Shown here piece after piece: positions 52,719-61,479 of a DNA stretch of 64,000 nucleotides. Both the position numbers and the translations under genes were made by a program. The notes under the pieces are model-generated. The model was given only the letters and a program-made list of their open reading frames with translations, ran no database searches and was not told the origin of the DNA. The stretch's first letter is position 1. The number at the start of each line of letters is the position of its first letter. The stretch comes from Pedobacter westerhofensis (GTDB lineage: Bacteria; Bacteroidota; Bacteroidia; Sphingobacteriales; Sphingobacteriaceae), in NCBI RefSeq assembly GCF_900182595.1, contig NZ_FXTN01000002.1, positions 434,001-498,000 on the forward strand, given 5' to 3'.

Positions 52719-53870
52719 ATGTTTTCTAACAAAGATATAACGCAATTTGCAGAATTAGAAACGCCTTTCTACTATTATGATCTGGCTTTGTTACAACAAA
52801 CCCTGGATTCATGTGCTGTTGCGGCTAAAAATCATGGCTTCCATGTGCATTATGCGATGAAAGCAAATTTTAATCACAGGCTGCTGGACAGGATCAAAGC
52901 TACCGGCTTTGGTGCAGATTGTGTAAGCGGCAATGAAGTGAAAAAGGCAATTGAACGTGGGTTCGACCGCAATCAGATCGTATTCGCAGGAGTAGGGAAA
53001 TCTGACAGGGAAATCAACGAGGCGCTGGACGCGGATATCTTCTGCTTCAATGTAGAATCTGTGCAGGAGCTTGAAGTGATCAATGAGCTGGCAGCAAAGA
53101 AAAACAAAGTAGCTAAAGTGGCTATCCGTATCAATCCGAATGTAGATGCGTATACACACCATAACATTACTACCGGACTGGACGAAAATAAGTTTGGCGT
53201 AAATGCCTGGGACCTTCCCGCCTGTGCGGATGCCTTAAGGCAGTCTGCCAGTCTTGAATTTGTAGGTATACATTTCCATATCGGATCACAGATCACCAAC
53301 CTGGATGTTTACAAAAGCCTTTGCGTAAAGGTAAATGAGTTTGCAACATGGTTTGAAGACCGCGGTTTTGTGGTGCGCATCCTTAATGTTGGCGGTGGTT
53401 TGGGAATCGATTACCATAACCCTGAGCAGCAGGTGCCTGATTTTGCTTCATACTTTAAAATATTTGGTGATTTCCTTGAAAAAAGAGATAACCAGGAAGT
53501 TCATTTTGAACTGGGCAGGGCTTTGGTGGGCCAGTGTTCTTCACTGATCAGCAAGGTGCTCTATGTAAAAAACGGCAAGAAAAAGAACTTCATTATCCTG
53601 GATGCAGGAATGACGGAGCTGATGCGTCCGGCATTGTACCAGGCCTATCATCAGATTGAGAATATATCAAAACAGGATGTATCTGCTGCTGTAAAGTACG
53701 ATGTGGTAGGGCCGATATGCGAAAGCACGGATTGCTTTGGCAAAGAGGTTTTATTGCAGGAAACGCAGCGCGGCGATCTGGTAGCGATCAGAAGCACCGG
53801 AGCGTATGGCGAAGTGATGAGCTCACATTATAACCTTCGGGAAAATGTAAGAGTTGCTTTTGGAGAATAA
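52719..53870 (+). CDS. lysA: Diaminopimelate decarboxylase
   Basis: The 383-residue fold-III PLP enzyme has the PLP lysine in HYAMKAN, the HIGSQI and NVGGGLGIDY segments that bind cofactor, ELGRALVG, and the active-site cysteine in GPICESTDCFG. It decarboxylates meso-diaminopimelate to lysine. It is about 30 residues shorter than the E. coli enzyme, as in many Bacteroidota. With aspartate kinase upstream, the pair covers the first and last steps of lysine synthesis. Confidence 0.94.
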   Translation: MFSNKDITQFAELETPFYYYDLALLQQTLDSCAVAAKNHGFHVHYAMKANFNHRLLDRIKATGFGADCVSGNEVKKAIERGFDRNQIVFAGVGKSDREINEALDADIFCFNVESVQELEVINELAAKKNKVAKVAIRINPNVDAYTHHNITTGLDENKFGVNAWDLPACADALRQSASLEFVGIHFHIGSQITNLDVYKSLCVKVNEFATWFEDRGFVVRILNVGGGLGIDYHNPEQQVPDFASYFKIFGDFLEKRDNQEVHFELGRALVGQCSSLISKVLYVKNGKKKNFIILDAGMTELMRPALYQAYHQIENISKQDVSAAVKYDVVGPICESTDCFGKEVLLQETQRGDLVAIRSTGAYGEVMSSHYNLRENVRVAFGE

Positions 53871-53892
53871 CCAGGGCTGATATTAAACAAAT

Positions 53893-53933
53893 AAGGCTGC
53901 TCATCGTTGTGATGATCAGCCTTTTCTGTTTTT
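53893..53933 (+). terminator. Terminator after lysA
   Basis: AAGGCTG-C-TCATC and GATGA-T-CAGCCTT pair over 12 bp with one mismatch, loop GTTGT, followed by TTTCTGTTTTT. Confidence 0.75.
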
Positions 53934-54144
53934 AGCTTTTCTTTCCGGTCACGAATATCACTACGCCGGCAAGGAGAACGATTCCCCCGGCATATGGCGG
54001 CCAATTCACGGATTTTTCTTTATCTGCTGAAACCTGTATAGGGCCTGCGTCAATAATTTTTTCTTTTTTAGTGTAGGTAAAGCCTGTCCATATTAACAGA
54101 ATGGCACCCAATACGATTAAAACTAATCCAACGCTTTTGTTCAT
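53932..54144 (-). CDS. Small membrane protein with two hydrophobic helices, unknown function
   Basis: The 70-residue protein has hydrophobic helices at about 5-23 and 51-66 and a polar loop between (KKEKIIDAGPIQVSADKEKS). Its pattern matches short conserved inner-membrane proteins of Bacteroidota that I know only as hypothetical; the NWPPYAGGI segment looks conserved. No function can be given. The SRPBCC gene ends 45 bases upstream on the same strand. Confidence 0.72.
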   Translation of the reverse strand: MNKSVGLVLIVLGAILLIWTGFTYTKKEKIIDAGPIQVSADKEKSVNWPPYAGGIVLLAGVVIFVTGKKS

Positions 54145-54189
54145 GGTTTGTGTTTGGTTAGCTCTGGGAGGTTAATTCCTCTTTCGAGT

Positions 54190-54573
54190 TTATTCTTCTT
54201 CGAAGAAATCGCCTAAACCACCAAGGTAATGCTCTGTAATCCCTGCAGTAAAGTCGTCATAATCCTCGTCGGGTATGTTCGTCTGTACAAATTCCAGTGA
54301 TGTTCCTTTTTTATCAGGGTGCAGTTTGATCGTTACAATTGATGGTTCATTCTCTTCTCCGAAGTACCATTGCTGTACAATTCTTTTGCCAAAGTCAAAT
54401 TCTATATTTTTTCCAACGATATCGCCGTCCCAGAAAGAGAATTCCGTACCCGGTTCTTCGGTAAATTCCACATCGGCGCCGGTCCAGAGCTGGATGCTTT
54501 GCGCTTTGGTCATGGCCAGATAAACTTCTTCAGGAGGGGCAGGGAGGGCGTAGTATTTTTTAAAGGTCTTCAT
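54190..54573 (-). CDS. SRPBCC/START-like domain protein
   Basis: The 127-residue protein has the AHSA1/START-like fold pattern: PAPPEEVYLAMTKAQSIQLWTGA at the N-terminus, antiparallel strands around EFSFWDGDIVGKNIEF, and a C-terminal amphipathic helix (FTAGITEHYLGGLGDFF). Such proteins bind small hydrophobic ligands or stimulate chaperones; the ligand is unknown. It lies five bases downstream of the DUF3857 gene, so they are co-transcribed. Confidence 0.82.
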   Translation of the reverse strand: MKTFKKYYALPAPPEEVYLAMTKAQSIQLWTGADVEFTEEPGTEFSFWDGDIVGKNIEFDFGKRIVQQWYFGEENEPSIVTIKLHPDKKGTSLEFVQTNIPDEDYDDFTAGITEHYLGGLGDFFEEE

Positions 54574-54578
54574 TTTGT

Positions 54579-57194
54579 CTAATTTTTATCTTGGTCAGCT
54601 CTAATTCGGGCATTCATGTGCCTGATTAAATTGGGCTTCCATGAAAACTCGGGATACGTAAATACAAATGTATGCCAAACCCTGCTGGTATTCCTCAAAT
54701 ATACTATCCAGATCAGCGAAACAATAATCCAGCAGATCATTTTGATAAAAGTGTAGGTATTGTTAAGCGGCTGATGGGTGATATAATTTGAAATTAGTTC
54801 TGAGCTCCACTCCAAAATTATTGCTGAGGTGGCGAAAATCATGAAAGCTGTCAGCTGTTTTGGGAAGAGTTCACGTCTGGATTTAAGCAGGAAATATAAA
54901 AGCAGCAGCCAGGTAGCCTTAAGCGGATAAATTATTGCAGCCAGAATATAGGCTGCCTGTAAGAATAGGCCATAGCCGTTGTGATTATCTGAAGCATGTT
55001 CCCATCGGCTTTGATTATAGATCCCGGAGTCTATCGCTTCAGTCAGAATGAAGATAAAAAGTAATGGAATACCAATGCTGAGTAGGATCATCCATCCGCC
55101 AACTGCCGGTGCCTTGGCAAGGGTGTCCAGATCAAACTCATATTGCTGTTTGTAAACTCTGGTAAAAATGACGGCTGTAAGAGTCAGTATAACAGCACTT
55201 AGGATAAGGAGGATCGGATTAATTTCTGATGGCTCCATTTTTCCGCCCCAATAAATTCCAAGTGACAGCTGCTCCTTAATTGCATCTGCATCCTTCACAT
55301 ATTGCTTCACATCTTTCGCATCTATAACCGCTTTTAAGGTTTTATAGGCATAATGGAGCGACATTACTTTTCCTTTGACAGTCTGGTCAAATTTAAATTC
55401 ATATGCCGTCGTTTTCAGCTCAAAGGGGTCGGTTGTGATCGTCCATGCTTCAGGAAAGTGCACTGTAATATTCTGCTCAACATTCTGCGGGTATTTTTGG
55501 ATCATTGGCACTGTTCTGTTTTTAGCATCAATATCCCTGATACTATGCGAGATCAGGTCACCGTAAAAATAGGCATAGTAGCGTGATTTCTCCTTCTCGC
55601 TTTTTTGCCACATCGCAGGGATCAGGTAAGATTCGGTGATCTTTATCGTGTTTGATTCCTCATCATCTTCAAAATGAAGAGCTGCGTTCACTTCAATGTC
55701 ATCATAGTAGTCAGTGTAGTATTTAAGAAATGAGCTTTCAACCCCGTCCGCTCCGTCCTCGGCTATGGTACTGCGCATATCATCCGCTTCGTTGCCGGTA
55801 TAAACACTCTTGATGATCAGTTTGGTCTTTTTTAATCCAAGGGTATCACCGGGATAAAAAGTAAGATTGGCAACCAGCTTTCCGGTGGGACGGCTCTGCA
55901 CTTTCTCGGGTTGATTTACTCCCTTTTTTAACACCAGTCCCTGTCCGTAATCAGGGAAATAAATCTGATCAAAAGCCCCTCTCTGATAGGAGATTGTAGG
56001 GTCTATCCATATCTTTTTATGATCAAATTCTATCACCACTACGGCGTGATTAAAAATCATCGGACTAGGCAGAAATTCATTCAGGATGTTACCATCATAT
56101 GTGTCTGTGTAGGCCATGTAGGCATTGATGTTTACCCTTTTCAATAGATAAATCAATAAAAGCGATTTGTCCTTACAATCACCATAACGTTGGTTTAAAA
56201 CCTTTTCCGGAGAATTTGGGCGCTGAGAATATGCTCCCATTTCAATGCCCATATATCTCACTTCATCCTGTACAAACCTGATGGCCGATACGATATATTT
56301 TTTTTGATTATTGCCCGATTTCAGCTGCAGTTCTTTTACTTTTTTATCCAGTACGGGCGTTTGCAAGTTTGGGTAATCATTCACCCTCAATCCCCAGTCT
56401 ACGATTTCGCTCCAGCTTTGGTACTCTGATAGCTGTGTATGTTTAAAAGGATTGTACCAGGAGGGGCTGAATTTCTGTTTATCATATGTCCTGGTCTTCT
56501 TGCTTGCCCATTCGTACATTTTGAGTCCGTCTTTTTCTGTTATTCTGGGAGGGGTTTCAAAATTGGAATTTTTATAAGTGAGCTTCCTGTTTTTATCAAT
56601 GATCAGATTGGTATATCTCGACACAATTGTATTTGACCCCTCAAAATAAAAGATTCCGGTATATTTATTTCCCGAAATAGGATTTTCACCTGTAAGCGTA
56701 AAAGCATATTCAATACGGTCGCCCTTTCTGATGTCGTCCAGAATCACATAGGCATCATAGGTTCCGCTATAGATAAACTTGGAAAGATCCTTTTCATTTT
56801 GCAGGACTTTGAATTTGCTTCCTTCAAGCTTATCTGCGGGATGTCCGTTCCGCCATACCGTGATCTGGTGGAAAGTTAGTTTTTGGTAGGATGGATCATA
56901 CGTTACAGAAATTTCTGAACCGTTCTGTACGCCTGCGCCGGATACGATTTTCCTGATCACATGGGTATAGCTCTCTTTTAATTCTGCATGGTTCTGGCGC
57001 TCCAAGAGGGCTGTGTAGTACCCATCAGTGACACTTTTTGGCGGCAGCGCAGTTGTACTGGTGTCAATCTTCACCAGCCATGGGGGACTAGTCTTTGAGA
57101 TATAAAAGTTCTTTCCCTGAGCAGCGGCTGATAAAGTGTGTATGCAGATGAGTAAAACGATAAAGAGAATTTTCTTGAAAGAATCCTGGAGCAT
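54579..57194 (-). CDS. DUF3857 and transglutaminase-like protein with a C-terminal membrane domain (DUF2569-like)
   Basis: The 871-residue protein has a signal peptide ending near AAAQ, a DUF3857 beta domain (about 50-260), and a transglutaminase-like core (about 280-400) with the presumed catalytic cysteine in RYGDCKDKSLL and a histidine in NHAVV. The C-terminal 220 residues hold five or six membrane helices (about 640-850), like DUF2569. Such proteins sit in the envelope; the transglutaminase fold is usually a protease or amidase in bacteria. The substrate is unknown. The fused membrane part is less common than the two-domain form. Confidence 0.83.
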   Translation of the reverse strand: MLQDSFKKILFIVLLICIHTLSAAAQGKNFYISKTSPPWLVKIDTSTTALPPKSVTDGYYTALLERQNHAELKESYTHVIRKIVSGAGVQNGSEISVTYDPSYQKLTFHQITVWRNGHPADKLEGSKFKVLQNEKDLSKFIYSGTYDAYVILDDIRKGDRIEYAFTLTGENPISGNKYTGIFYFEGSNTIVSRYTNLIIDKNRKLTYKNSNFETPPRITEKDGLKMYEWASKKTRTYDKQKFSPSWYNPFKHTQLSEYQSWSEIVDWGLRVNDYPNLQTPVLDKKVKELQLKSGNNQKKYIVSAIRFVQDEVRYMGIEMGAYSQRPNSPEKVLNQRYGDCKDKSLLLIYLLKRVNINAYMAYTDTYDGNILNEFLPSPMIFNHAVVVIEFDHKKIWIDPTISYQRGAFDQIYFPDYGQGLVLKKGVNQPEKVQSRPTGKLVANLTFYPGDTLGLKKTKLIIKSVYTGNEADDMRSTIAEDGADGVESSFLKYYTDYYDDIEVNAALHFEDDEESNTIKITESYLIPAMWQKSEKEKSRYYAYFYGDLISHSIRDIDAKNRTVPMIQKYPQNVEQNITVHFPEAWTITTDPFELKTTAYEFKFDQTVKGKVMSLHYAYKTLKAVIDAKDVKQYVKDADAIKEQLSLGIYWGGKMEPSEINPILLILSAVILTLTAVIFTRVYKQQYEFDLDTLAKAPAVGGWMILLSIGIPLLFIFILTEAIDSGIYNQSRWEHASDNHNGYGLFLQAAYILAAIIYPLKATWLLLLYFLLKSRRELFPKQLTAFMIFATSAIILEWSSELISNYITHQPLNNTYTFIKMICWIIVSLIWIVYLRNTSRVWHTFVFTYPEFSWKPNLIRHMNARIRADQDKN

Positions 57195-57244
57195 GTTGAG
57201 GCGTTAATATAAGGTAAGAGCTAATTAATTGTAAATGTGGTTGT

Positions 57245-58435
57245 TTATTTGAAAGCATTAATACCAGTGACGTCCATTCCTGTGATCAGTAAATGGATAT
57301 CATGCGTGCCCTCATAAGTTACCACAGACTCCAGGTTCATCATATGGCGCATAACAGAATACTCACCAGTGATCCCCATTCCGCCAAGCATCTGCCTGGC
57401 ATTTCTGGCTACATCCAGCGCCACTTCCACACTGTTCCTTTTCGCCATGGATATCTGTTCTGCTGTAGCCCTGTTTTCAGATTTCAATACACCCAGTCGC
57501 CATACCAGCAGCTGGCCTTTGGTGATCTCTGTGATCATCTCCGCCAGTTTCTTCTGCTGCAGCTGGAAACCACCGATAGGTTTACCAAACTGAACGCGTT
57601 CTTTGGCATACCTCAAAGCTGTATCGTAACAATCCATCGCAGCGCCTAATGCGCCCCAGGCGATACCATACCGTGCCTGGTTCAGGCATCCAAGTGGGCC
57701 TTTTAAACCAGAGATATCAGGAAAAATATTCTCTTTTGGTATTTTTACATTATCAAAAACCAGCTCGCCCGTAGCCGAAGCGCGCAGGCTCCATTTGTTA
57801 TGCGTTTCAGGAGTGGTAAAACCCTCCATACCCCGTTCAGCGATCAGTCCCCGGATTTTACCGGCTTCATCTTTAGCCCACACTACCGCAATATCTGCGA
57901 AAGGTGCATTGGAGATCCACATCTTTGCGCCGTTGAGCAGGTAATGATCGCCATTGTCTTTGATGTTGGTAGTCATCCCGCCCGGATTGGAACCGTGGTC
58001 TGGTTCAGTCAGGCCAAAGCAGCCCATCATTTCACCTGTAGCAAGTTTTGGTAAATACTTCCGGCGTTGTTCCTCAGATCCGTAAGTATAAATCGGGTAC
58101 ATCACCAAAGATCCCTGTACCGAAGCGGTAGAGCGGATTCCGGAGTCGCCGCGTTCCAGTTCCTGCATCAACAGGCCATAGGCAATGTAATCCAGTCCGG
58201 CGCCCCCGTATTCAACAGGGATTGTAGGGCCAAAAGCACCAATTTCGCCGAGGCCTCTGATCAGATGCTTTGGAAATTCTGCTTTCTGGGCATAATCCTC
58301 GATTACCGGACTCAGCTCACGCTTTACCCATTCACGTGCCGAAGATCTGATCAGTTTATGCTCTTCAGATAATAAATCGTCAATCAGATAATAATCGGGT
58401 GCCTCATAAAGGTCTTTCTTTCCGGATTTGCTCAT
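57245..58435 (-). CDS. Acyl-CoA dehydrogenase, glutaryl-CoA dehydrogenase-like
   Basis: The 396-residue flavoprotein is close to human glutaryl-CoA dehydrogenase in the C-terminal half: LNQARYGIAWGALGA, QFGKPIGGFQLQQKKLAEM and YEGTHDIHLLITGMDVTG. The catalytic glutamate is in TYEGTH. Glutaryl-CoA dehydrogenase oxidises and decarboxylates glutaryl-CoA in lysine and tryptophan breakdown. The substrate here is likely but not proven. It is transcribed alone, divergent from folB, with an exact -7 element upstream. Confidence 0.88.
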   Translation of the reverse strand: MSKSGKKDLYEAPDYYLIDDLLSEEHKLIRSSAREWVKRELSPVIEDYAQKAEFPKHLIRGLGEIGAFGPTIPVEYGGAGLDYIAYGLLMQELERGDSGIRSTASVQGSLVMYPIYTYGSEEQRRKYLPKLATGEMMGCFGLTEPDHGSNPGGMTTNIKDNGDHYLLNGAKMWISNAPFADIAVVWAKDEAGKIRGLIAERGMEGFTTPETHNKWSLRASATGELVFDNVKIPKENIFPDISGLKGPLGCLNQARYGIAWGALGAAMDCYDTALRYAKERVQFGKPIGGFQLQQKKLAEMITEITKGQLLVWRLGVLKSENRATAEQISMAKRNSVEVALDVARNARQMLGGMGITGEYSVMRHMMNLESVVTYEGTHDIHLLITGMDVTGINAFK

Positions 58436-58490
58436 GGTATCAGTATATTTGGCGGAGCAGGATGTGTTTACGACATTTCTCTGCCTTATT

Positions 58491-58498
58491 CAAAGGTA
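58491..58498 (-). promoter_or_regulatory. Candidate -7 promoter element of the acyl-CoA dehydrogenase gene
   Basis: TACCTTTG on the minus strand matches TAnnTTTG exactly, 55 bases before the start codon. The same eight bases precede the SCO gene. Confidence 0.42.
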
Positions 58499-58538
58499 AT
58501 AATTTCAGGTAAGGGCTGGTGAAAACCAATCAAAAATT

Positions 58539-58546
58539 TAATTTTG
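58539..58546 (+). promoter_or_regulatory. Candidate -7 promoter element of folB
   Basis: TAATTTTG matches TAnnTTTG exactly, ends 19 bases before the folB ATG and repeats the alaS element. The -33 region is weak. Confidence 0.42.
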
Positions 58547-58565
58547 CTGCACAGATCAAAATCCT

Positions 58566-58937
58566 ATGTTTATACAAACTGTTGCTTTAAATGATGTAAA
58601 GTGTTTTGCCTTTCACGGGTACTATCCCGAGGAGCAGCTCACAGGTACAGAATTCCTGGTCAGTGTTTCCGTGACCTTTGTTCCCGCCGGCGGCGATACC
58701 GAAGATCTGGAGCGTACGGTAAATTATGAAGTGCTCAATACGATTATTCTCGAAGAAATGGCCAGTACAAAAAAAATGCTGGAATCTGTTGTAAAGCTGA
58801 TTCTGGACAGGACGATAGCTGCTTATCCCTTTGTGCATACAGCAGTAGCGGGGATTAAGAAAATGCATCCGCCTATGCCGGGCGAGATCAACCATTCCTT
58901 TGTTCAATTATCATATACCTCAGAAAAGAGAAATTAG
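58566..58937 (+). CDS. folB: Dihydroneopterin aldolase
   Basis: The 123-residue protein has the FolB fold and length. The N-terminal segment KCFAFHGYYPEEQ holds the conserved FxHGY-x-E pattern, and the C-terminal KKMHPPMPG matches the conserved KxxxP region. It cleaves 7,8-dihydroneopterin to 6-hydroxymethyl-dihydropterin in folate synthesis. The GlcD-like gene follows 29 bases downstream and is probably on the same transcript. Confidence 0.9.
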   Translation: MFIQTVALNDVKCFAFHGYYPEEQLTGTEFLVSVSVTFVPAGGDTEDLERTVNYEVLNTIILEEMASTKKMLESVVKLILDRTIAAYPFVHTAVAGIKKMHPPMPGEINHSFVQLSYTSEKRN

Positions 58938-58966
58938 CTAACCTGCACCGGTCAAACCAAGCACAT

Positions 58967-60373
58967 ATGTCAACTACCCTTTATACTAAAATTAACCCCG
59001 ATATCCTGAACCAGCTTTCTGCTGCTGTTGGTGCCGAAAATGTATTTACTGATCAAAGTTCGTTGGCGGATTACAGTCACGATGAAACCGAGGATCTTCG
59101 CTATTACCCGGAAGTGGTAGTAAAGCCCGCGGATACTGCTGCGGTTTCTGCCTTGCTGAAACTCTGTAATGAAAAGCATGTTCCGGTAACGCCAAGGGGA
59201 GGAGGAACGGGATTAAGCGGTGCTGCACTGCCGGTATTTGGTGGTGTACTGTTGTCTATGGAAAGGTTTAAATCCATTATATCAATTGACACAGAGAATT
59301 TGCAGGCCACTGTTGAGCCCGGTGTAATTACTGAAGAATTTATCAATGCAGTTGGGGAGAAAGGCTTGTTATATCCTGTTGACCCTTCAAGCAAAGGCTC
59401 CTGTTTTATCGGTGGCAATGTAGCTCATGGTTCCGGAGGCCCGAGGGTAGTAAAATACGGAACAATCCGGGAATATATCCTGAATCTCGAAGTTGTGCTC
59501 CCAACGGGAGAAGTAATCTGGACCGGTGCAAATACATTGAAATATGCCTCTGGTTATAACCTCACACAGCTGATGATCGGTTCTGAGGGCACGCTGGGCG
59601 TAGTTACCAAAATTGTGACCAAGCTGATCCCTAAATCTGAGTTCAGTGTGCTGATGCTGGGTTCATTTCCTGAGAATGAAACCGCCTGTGCAGCCGTATC
59701 TGCGATCTTCAGGGCTGGTATTATTCCTTCTGCGCTGGAATTTATGGAACGCAAAGGGGTAGAGTGGGTGGTTCAGTACAATGATATTAAGTTTGATCTG
59801 AAAGATGGTATCAATGCTTTCCTGATGATTGAATTTGATGGAAATGATATGGATACAATCTTTAAGGATTGTGAGAAGGTAAATGCTGTGCTCGAAGAAT
59901 TTGGATGTACAGATGTGCTTTTTGCCGATACTGCGCAGCAGAAAGAAGAACTGTGGAAAATGCGCAGGACGATGGCAGAATCAGTTAAATCCAACTCTGT
60001 ATATAAAGAAGAAGATACAGTTGTACCGCGTGCGGCTTTGCCTAAGCTGATCAATGGCATCAAGGAAATCGGTTCCCGATATGGCTTTGAAAGCGTATGT
60101 TATGGCCATGCTGGCGATGGGAACCTGCATATCAATATTATCAAAGCGGGCATGAGCGATGAAGACTGGAAGGATAAACTGAAGGATGGTATCGCTGAGC
60201 TTTTCCAGCTGACTGCCGATCTGGGCGGAACGATATCCGGAGAACATGGAATAGGACTCGTACAGAAAGAATTTATGCCGATCAAATACAGTGAGATCCA
60301 CCTGAACTTAATGAGAAGCATCAAACTGGTGTTTGATCCAAACAGCATTTTGAACCCGGGTAAAATATTCTAA
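58967..60373 (+). CDS. FAD-binding oxidoreductase of the GlcD/D-lactate dehydrogenase type
   Basis: The 468-residue protein has a PCMH FAD-binding domain (VTPRGGGTGLSGAALP at about 65-80; GGNVAHGSGGPRVVKYG) and a C-terminal FAD-linked oxidase domain with CYGHAGDGNLHIN and GTISGEHGIG. The two histidine motifs are typical of glycolate oxidase GlcD and D-lactate dehydrogenases. It oxidises a 2-hydroxyacid such as D-lactate or glycolate. No GlcE or GlcF subunit gene lies beside it. Confidence 0.92.
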   Translation: MSTTLYTKINPDILNQLSAAVGAENVFTDQSSLADYSHDETEDLRYYPEVVVKPADTAAVSALLKLCNEKHVPVTPRGGGTGLSGAALPVFGGVLLSMERFKSIISIDTENLQATVEPGVITEEFINAVGEKGLLYPVDPSSKGSCFIGGNVAHGSGGPRVVKYGTIREYILNLEVVLPTGEVIWTGANTLKYASGYNLTQLMIGSEGTLGVVTKIVTKLIPKSEFSVLMLGSFPENETACAAVSAIFRAGIIPSALEFMERKGVEWVVQYNDIKFDLKDGINAFLMIEFDGNDMDTIFKDCEKVNAVLEEFGCTDVLFADTAQQKEELWKMRRTMAESVKSNSVYKEEDTVVPRAALPKLINGIKEIGSRYGFESVCYGHAGDGNLHINIIKAGMSDEDWKDKLKDGIAELFQLTADLGGTISGEHGIGLVQKEFMPIKYSEIHLNLMRSIKLVFDPNSILNPGKIF

Positions 60374-60405
60374 AAAAGAAGGGCAAACCTTTCGGTCTGC
60401 CCTTC
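60372..60405 (-). terminator. Rho-independent terminator of the hsp20 gene
   Basis: GAAGGGCA-ACC paired with GGT-TGCCCTTC (12 bp, one mismatch, TTTC loop) is followed on the minus strand by TTTTTT. On the plus strand no T-run follows, so it mainly serves the minus-strand gene. Confidence 0.75.
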
Positions 60406-60427
60406 GAACCCTAAAAAAAACACTCAA

Positions 60428-60862
60428 TTATGAAACTTTAATCTCTTTGCTTTCTGGTTGAACATCTACCTTTTTACCAAGAGTGATGGTTAAGATTCCG
60501 TTCAGGTATTCAGCAGCAATTTTTTCTGCATCTACACTTTCAGGAAGAACGAACGATCTTGCAAAAGATAAATAGTCAAATTCTTTTCTGCTGTAATTTT
60601 TCTTTGGAGCGGCATCATCAGCTTTTTTCTCGGCCCATACTGAAAGCGTATCTTTTTTCAGATTGATTTGGAAATCAGCTTTTTCTAAACCTGGTGCAGC
60701 CAGTTCAATGGAGTAATCAGTGTCTGATTCAACAATGTTTACTCCCGGAACTTTGTTAATCGAATAGTTTTTATTTAGCGCGTCACTGAACAAAGAATCA
60801 AAAACGTTGTTAAAGTAAGGTGCTGTGTTTCTGGTACGGTTGTTAAATTTTACTAATGTCAT
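60428..60862 (-). CDS. Hsp20/alpha-crystallin family small heat shock protein
   Basis: The 144-residue protein has the alpha-crystallin domain (about 35-130): VESDTDYSIELAAPGLEKADF, a central strand LSVWAEKK and the closing LNGILTITLGKK. The C-terminal IKV-like anchor appears as KEIKVS. Small heat shock proteins hold unfolding proteins for refolding by DnaK. Unlike its neighbours it has a strong Shine-Dalgarno sequence (see 60871). Confidence 0.93.
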   Translation of the reverse strand: MTLVKFNNRTRNTAPYFNNVFDSLFSDALNKNYSINKVPGVNIVESDTDYSIELAAPGLEKADFQINLKKDTLSVWAEKKADDAAPKKNYSRKEFDYLSFARSFVLPESVDAEKIAAEYLNGILTITLGKKVDVQPESKEIKVS

Positions 60863-60870
60863 GGTTATAT

Positions 60871-60878
60871 TCTCCTTT
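60871..60878 (-). promoter_or_regulatory. Strong Shine-Dalgarno sequence before hsp20
   Basis: AAAGGAGA on the minus strand lies eight to nine bases before the hsp20 ATG. Genes in Bacteroidota usually lack such sites, and I saw no comparable one elsewhere in the window, so it marks a gene made at a high rate or under special control. Confidence 0.65.
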
Positions 60879-60940
60879 ATTTTTTAATTTTTAAATATTC
60901 TATAACCACTGTTCAACTCCTATACCAACCCAAATATTCT

Positions 60941-61423
60941 ATGATTTTCAAGACATTATGGCGTTCTAAACCAAAAACTACCGACAAAAAGTCAGCTGAC
61001 CCTATTAATTTCGACAGTTTTAAGTATAAAACCAGTATCGAAACCCGATTTGCAGATTTTGATATGATGGGCCATGTTAATAACGCCGTCTACTTTACCT
61101 ATATGGAAATCGCGAGAACTAAATATTGGAAACAGGCTATTTCATGGGATTGGGAGAAAACCGGTGTAGTGATTGCACAAGCATCTTTAGATTATATCCT
61201 TCCGGTATTTTTAAAAGATAAGATCACCATGTACGTAAGAACGTCGAGAATTGGAACCAGTAGTTTTGATCTGGAATATATGCTGGTAAAAGAAGTAAAC
61301 GGCAAGGAAGAGGTTTGTACAAAGGGAAAAACAGTATGTGTAGCCTTCGACTATGCTTTGAAATCCCCTGCACCGATCCCCGAAGCCGAGAAAAGCAAAA
61401 TGCTGACCTTCGAGCAACTTTAA
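60941..61423 (+). CDS. Hot-dog fold acyl-CoA thioesterase
   Basis: The 160-residue protein has the 4-hydroxybenzoyl-CoA thioesterase-like motif RFADFDMMGHVNNAVYFTYM (about 32-51), where the aspartate is the usual catalytic residue. It hydrolyses acyl-CoA or acyl-ACP; the substrate is not predictable. A 20-residue charged N-terminal extension precedes the domain. It is divergent from hsp20. Confidence 0.87.
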   Translation: MIFKTLWRSKPKTTDKKSADPINFDSFKYKTSIETRFADFDMMGHVNNAVYFTYMEIARTKYWKQAISWDWEKTGVVIAQASLDYILPVFLKDKITMYVRTSRIGTSSFDLEYMLVKEVNGKEEVCTKGKTVCVAFDYALKSPAPIPEAEKSKMLTFEQL

Positions 61424-61460
61424 AAAAAAAGGGAGCCACATATTAAATGCGGCTCCCTTT
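61423..61460 (-). terminator. Rho-independent terminator of the arginine gene cluster
   Basis: AAAGGGAGCC and GGCTCCCTTT form a 10-bp perfect stem with a 13-base loop. On the minus strand nine Ts follow, so it ends the arginine decarboxylase transcript; on the plus strand CTTTATA gives it weaker strength. Confidence 0.8.
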
Positions 61461-61479
61461 ATACTATGCTTTGGTAATC

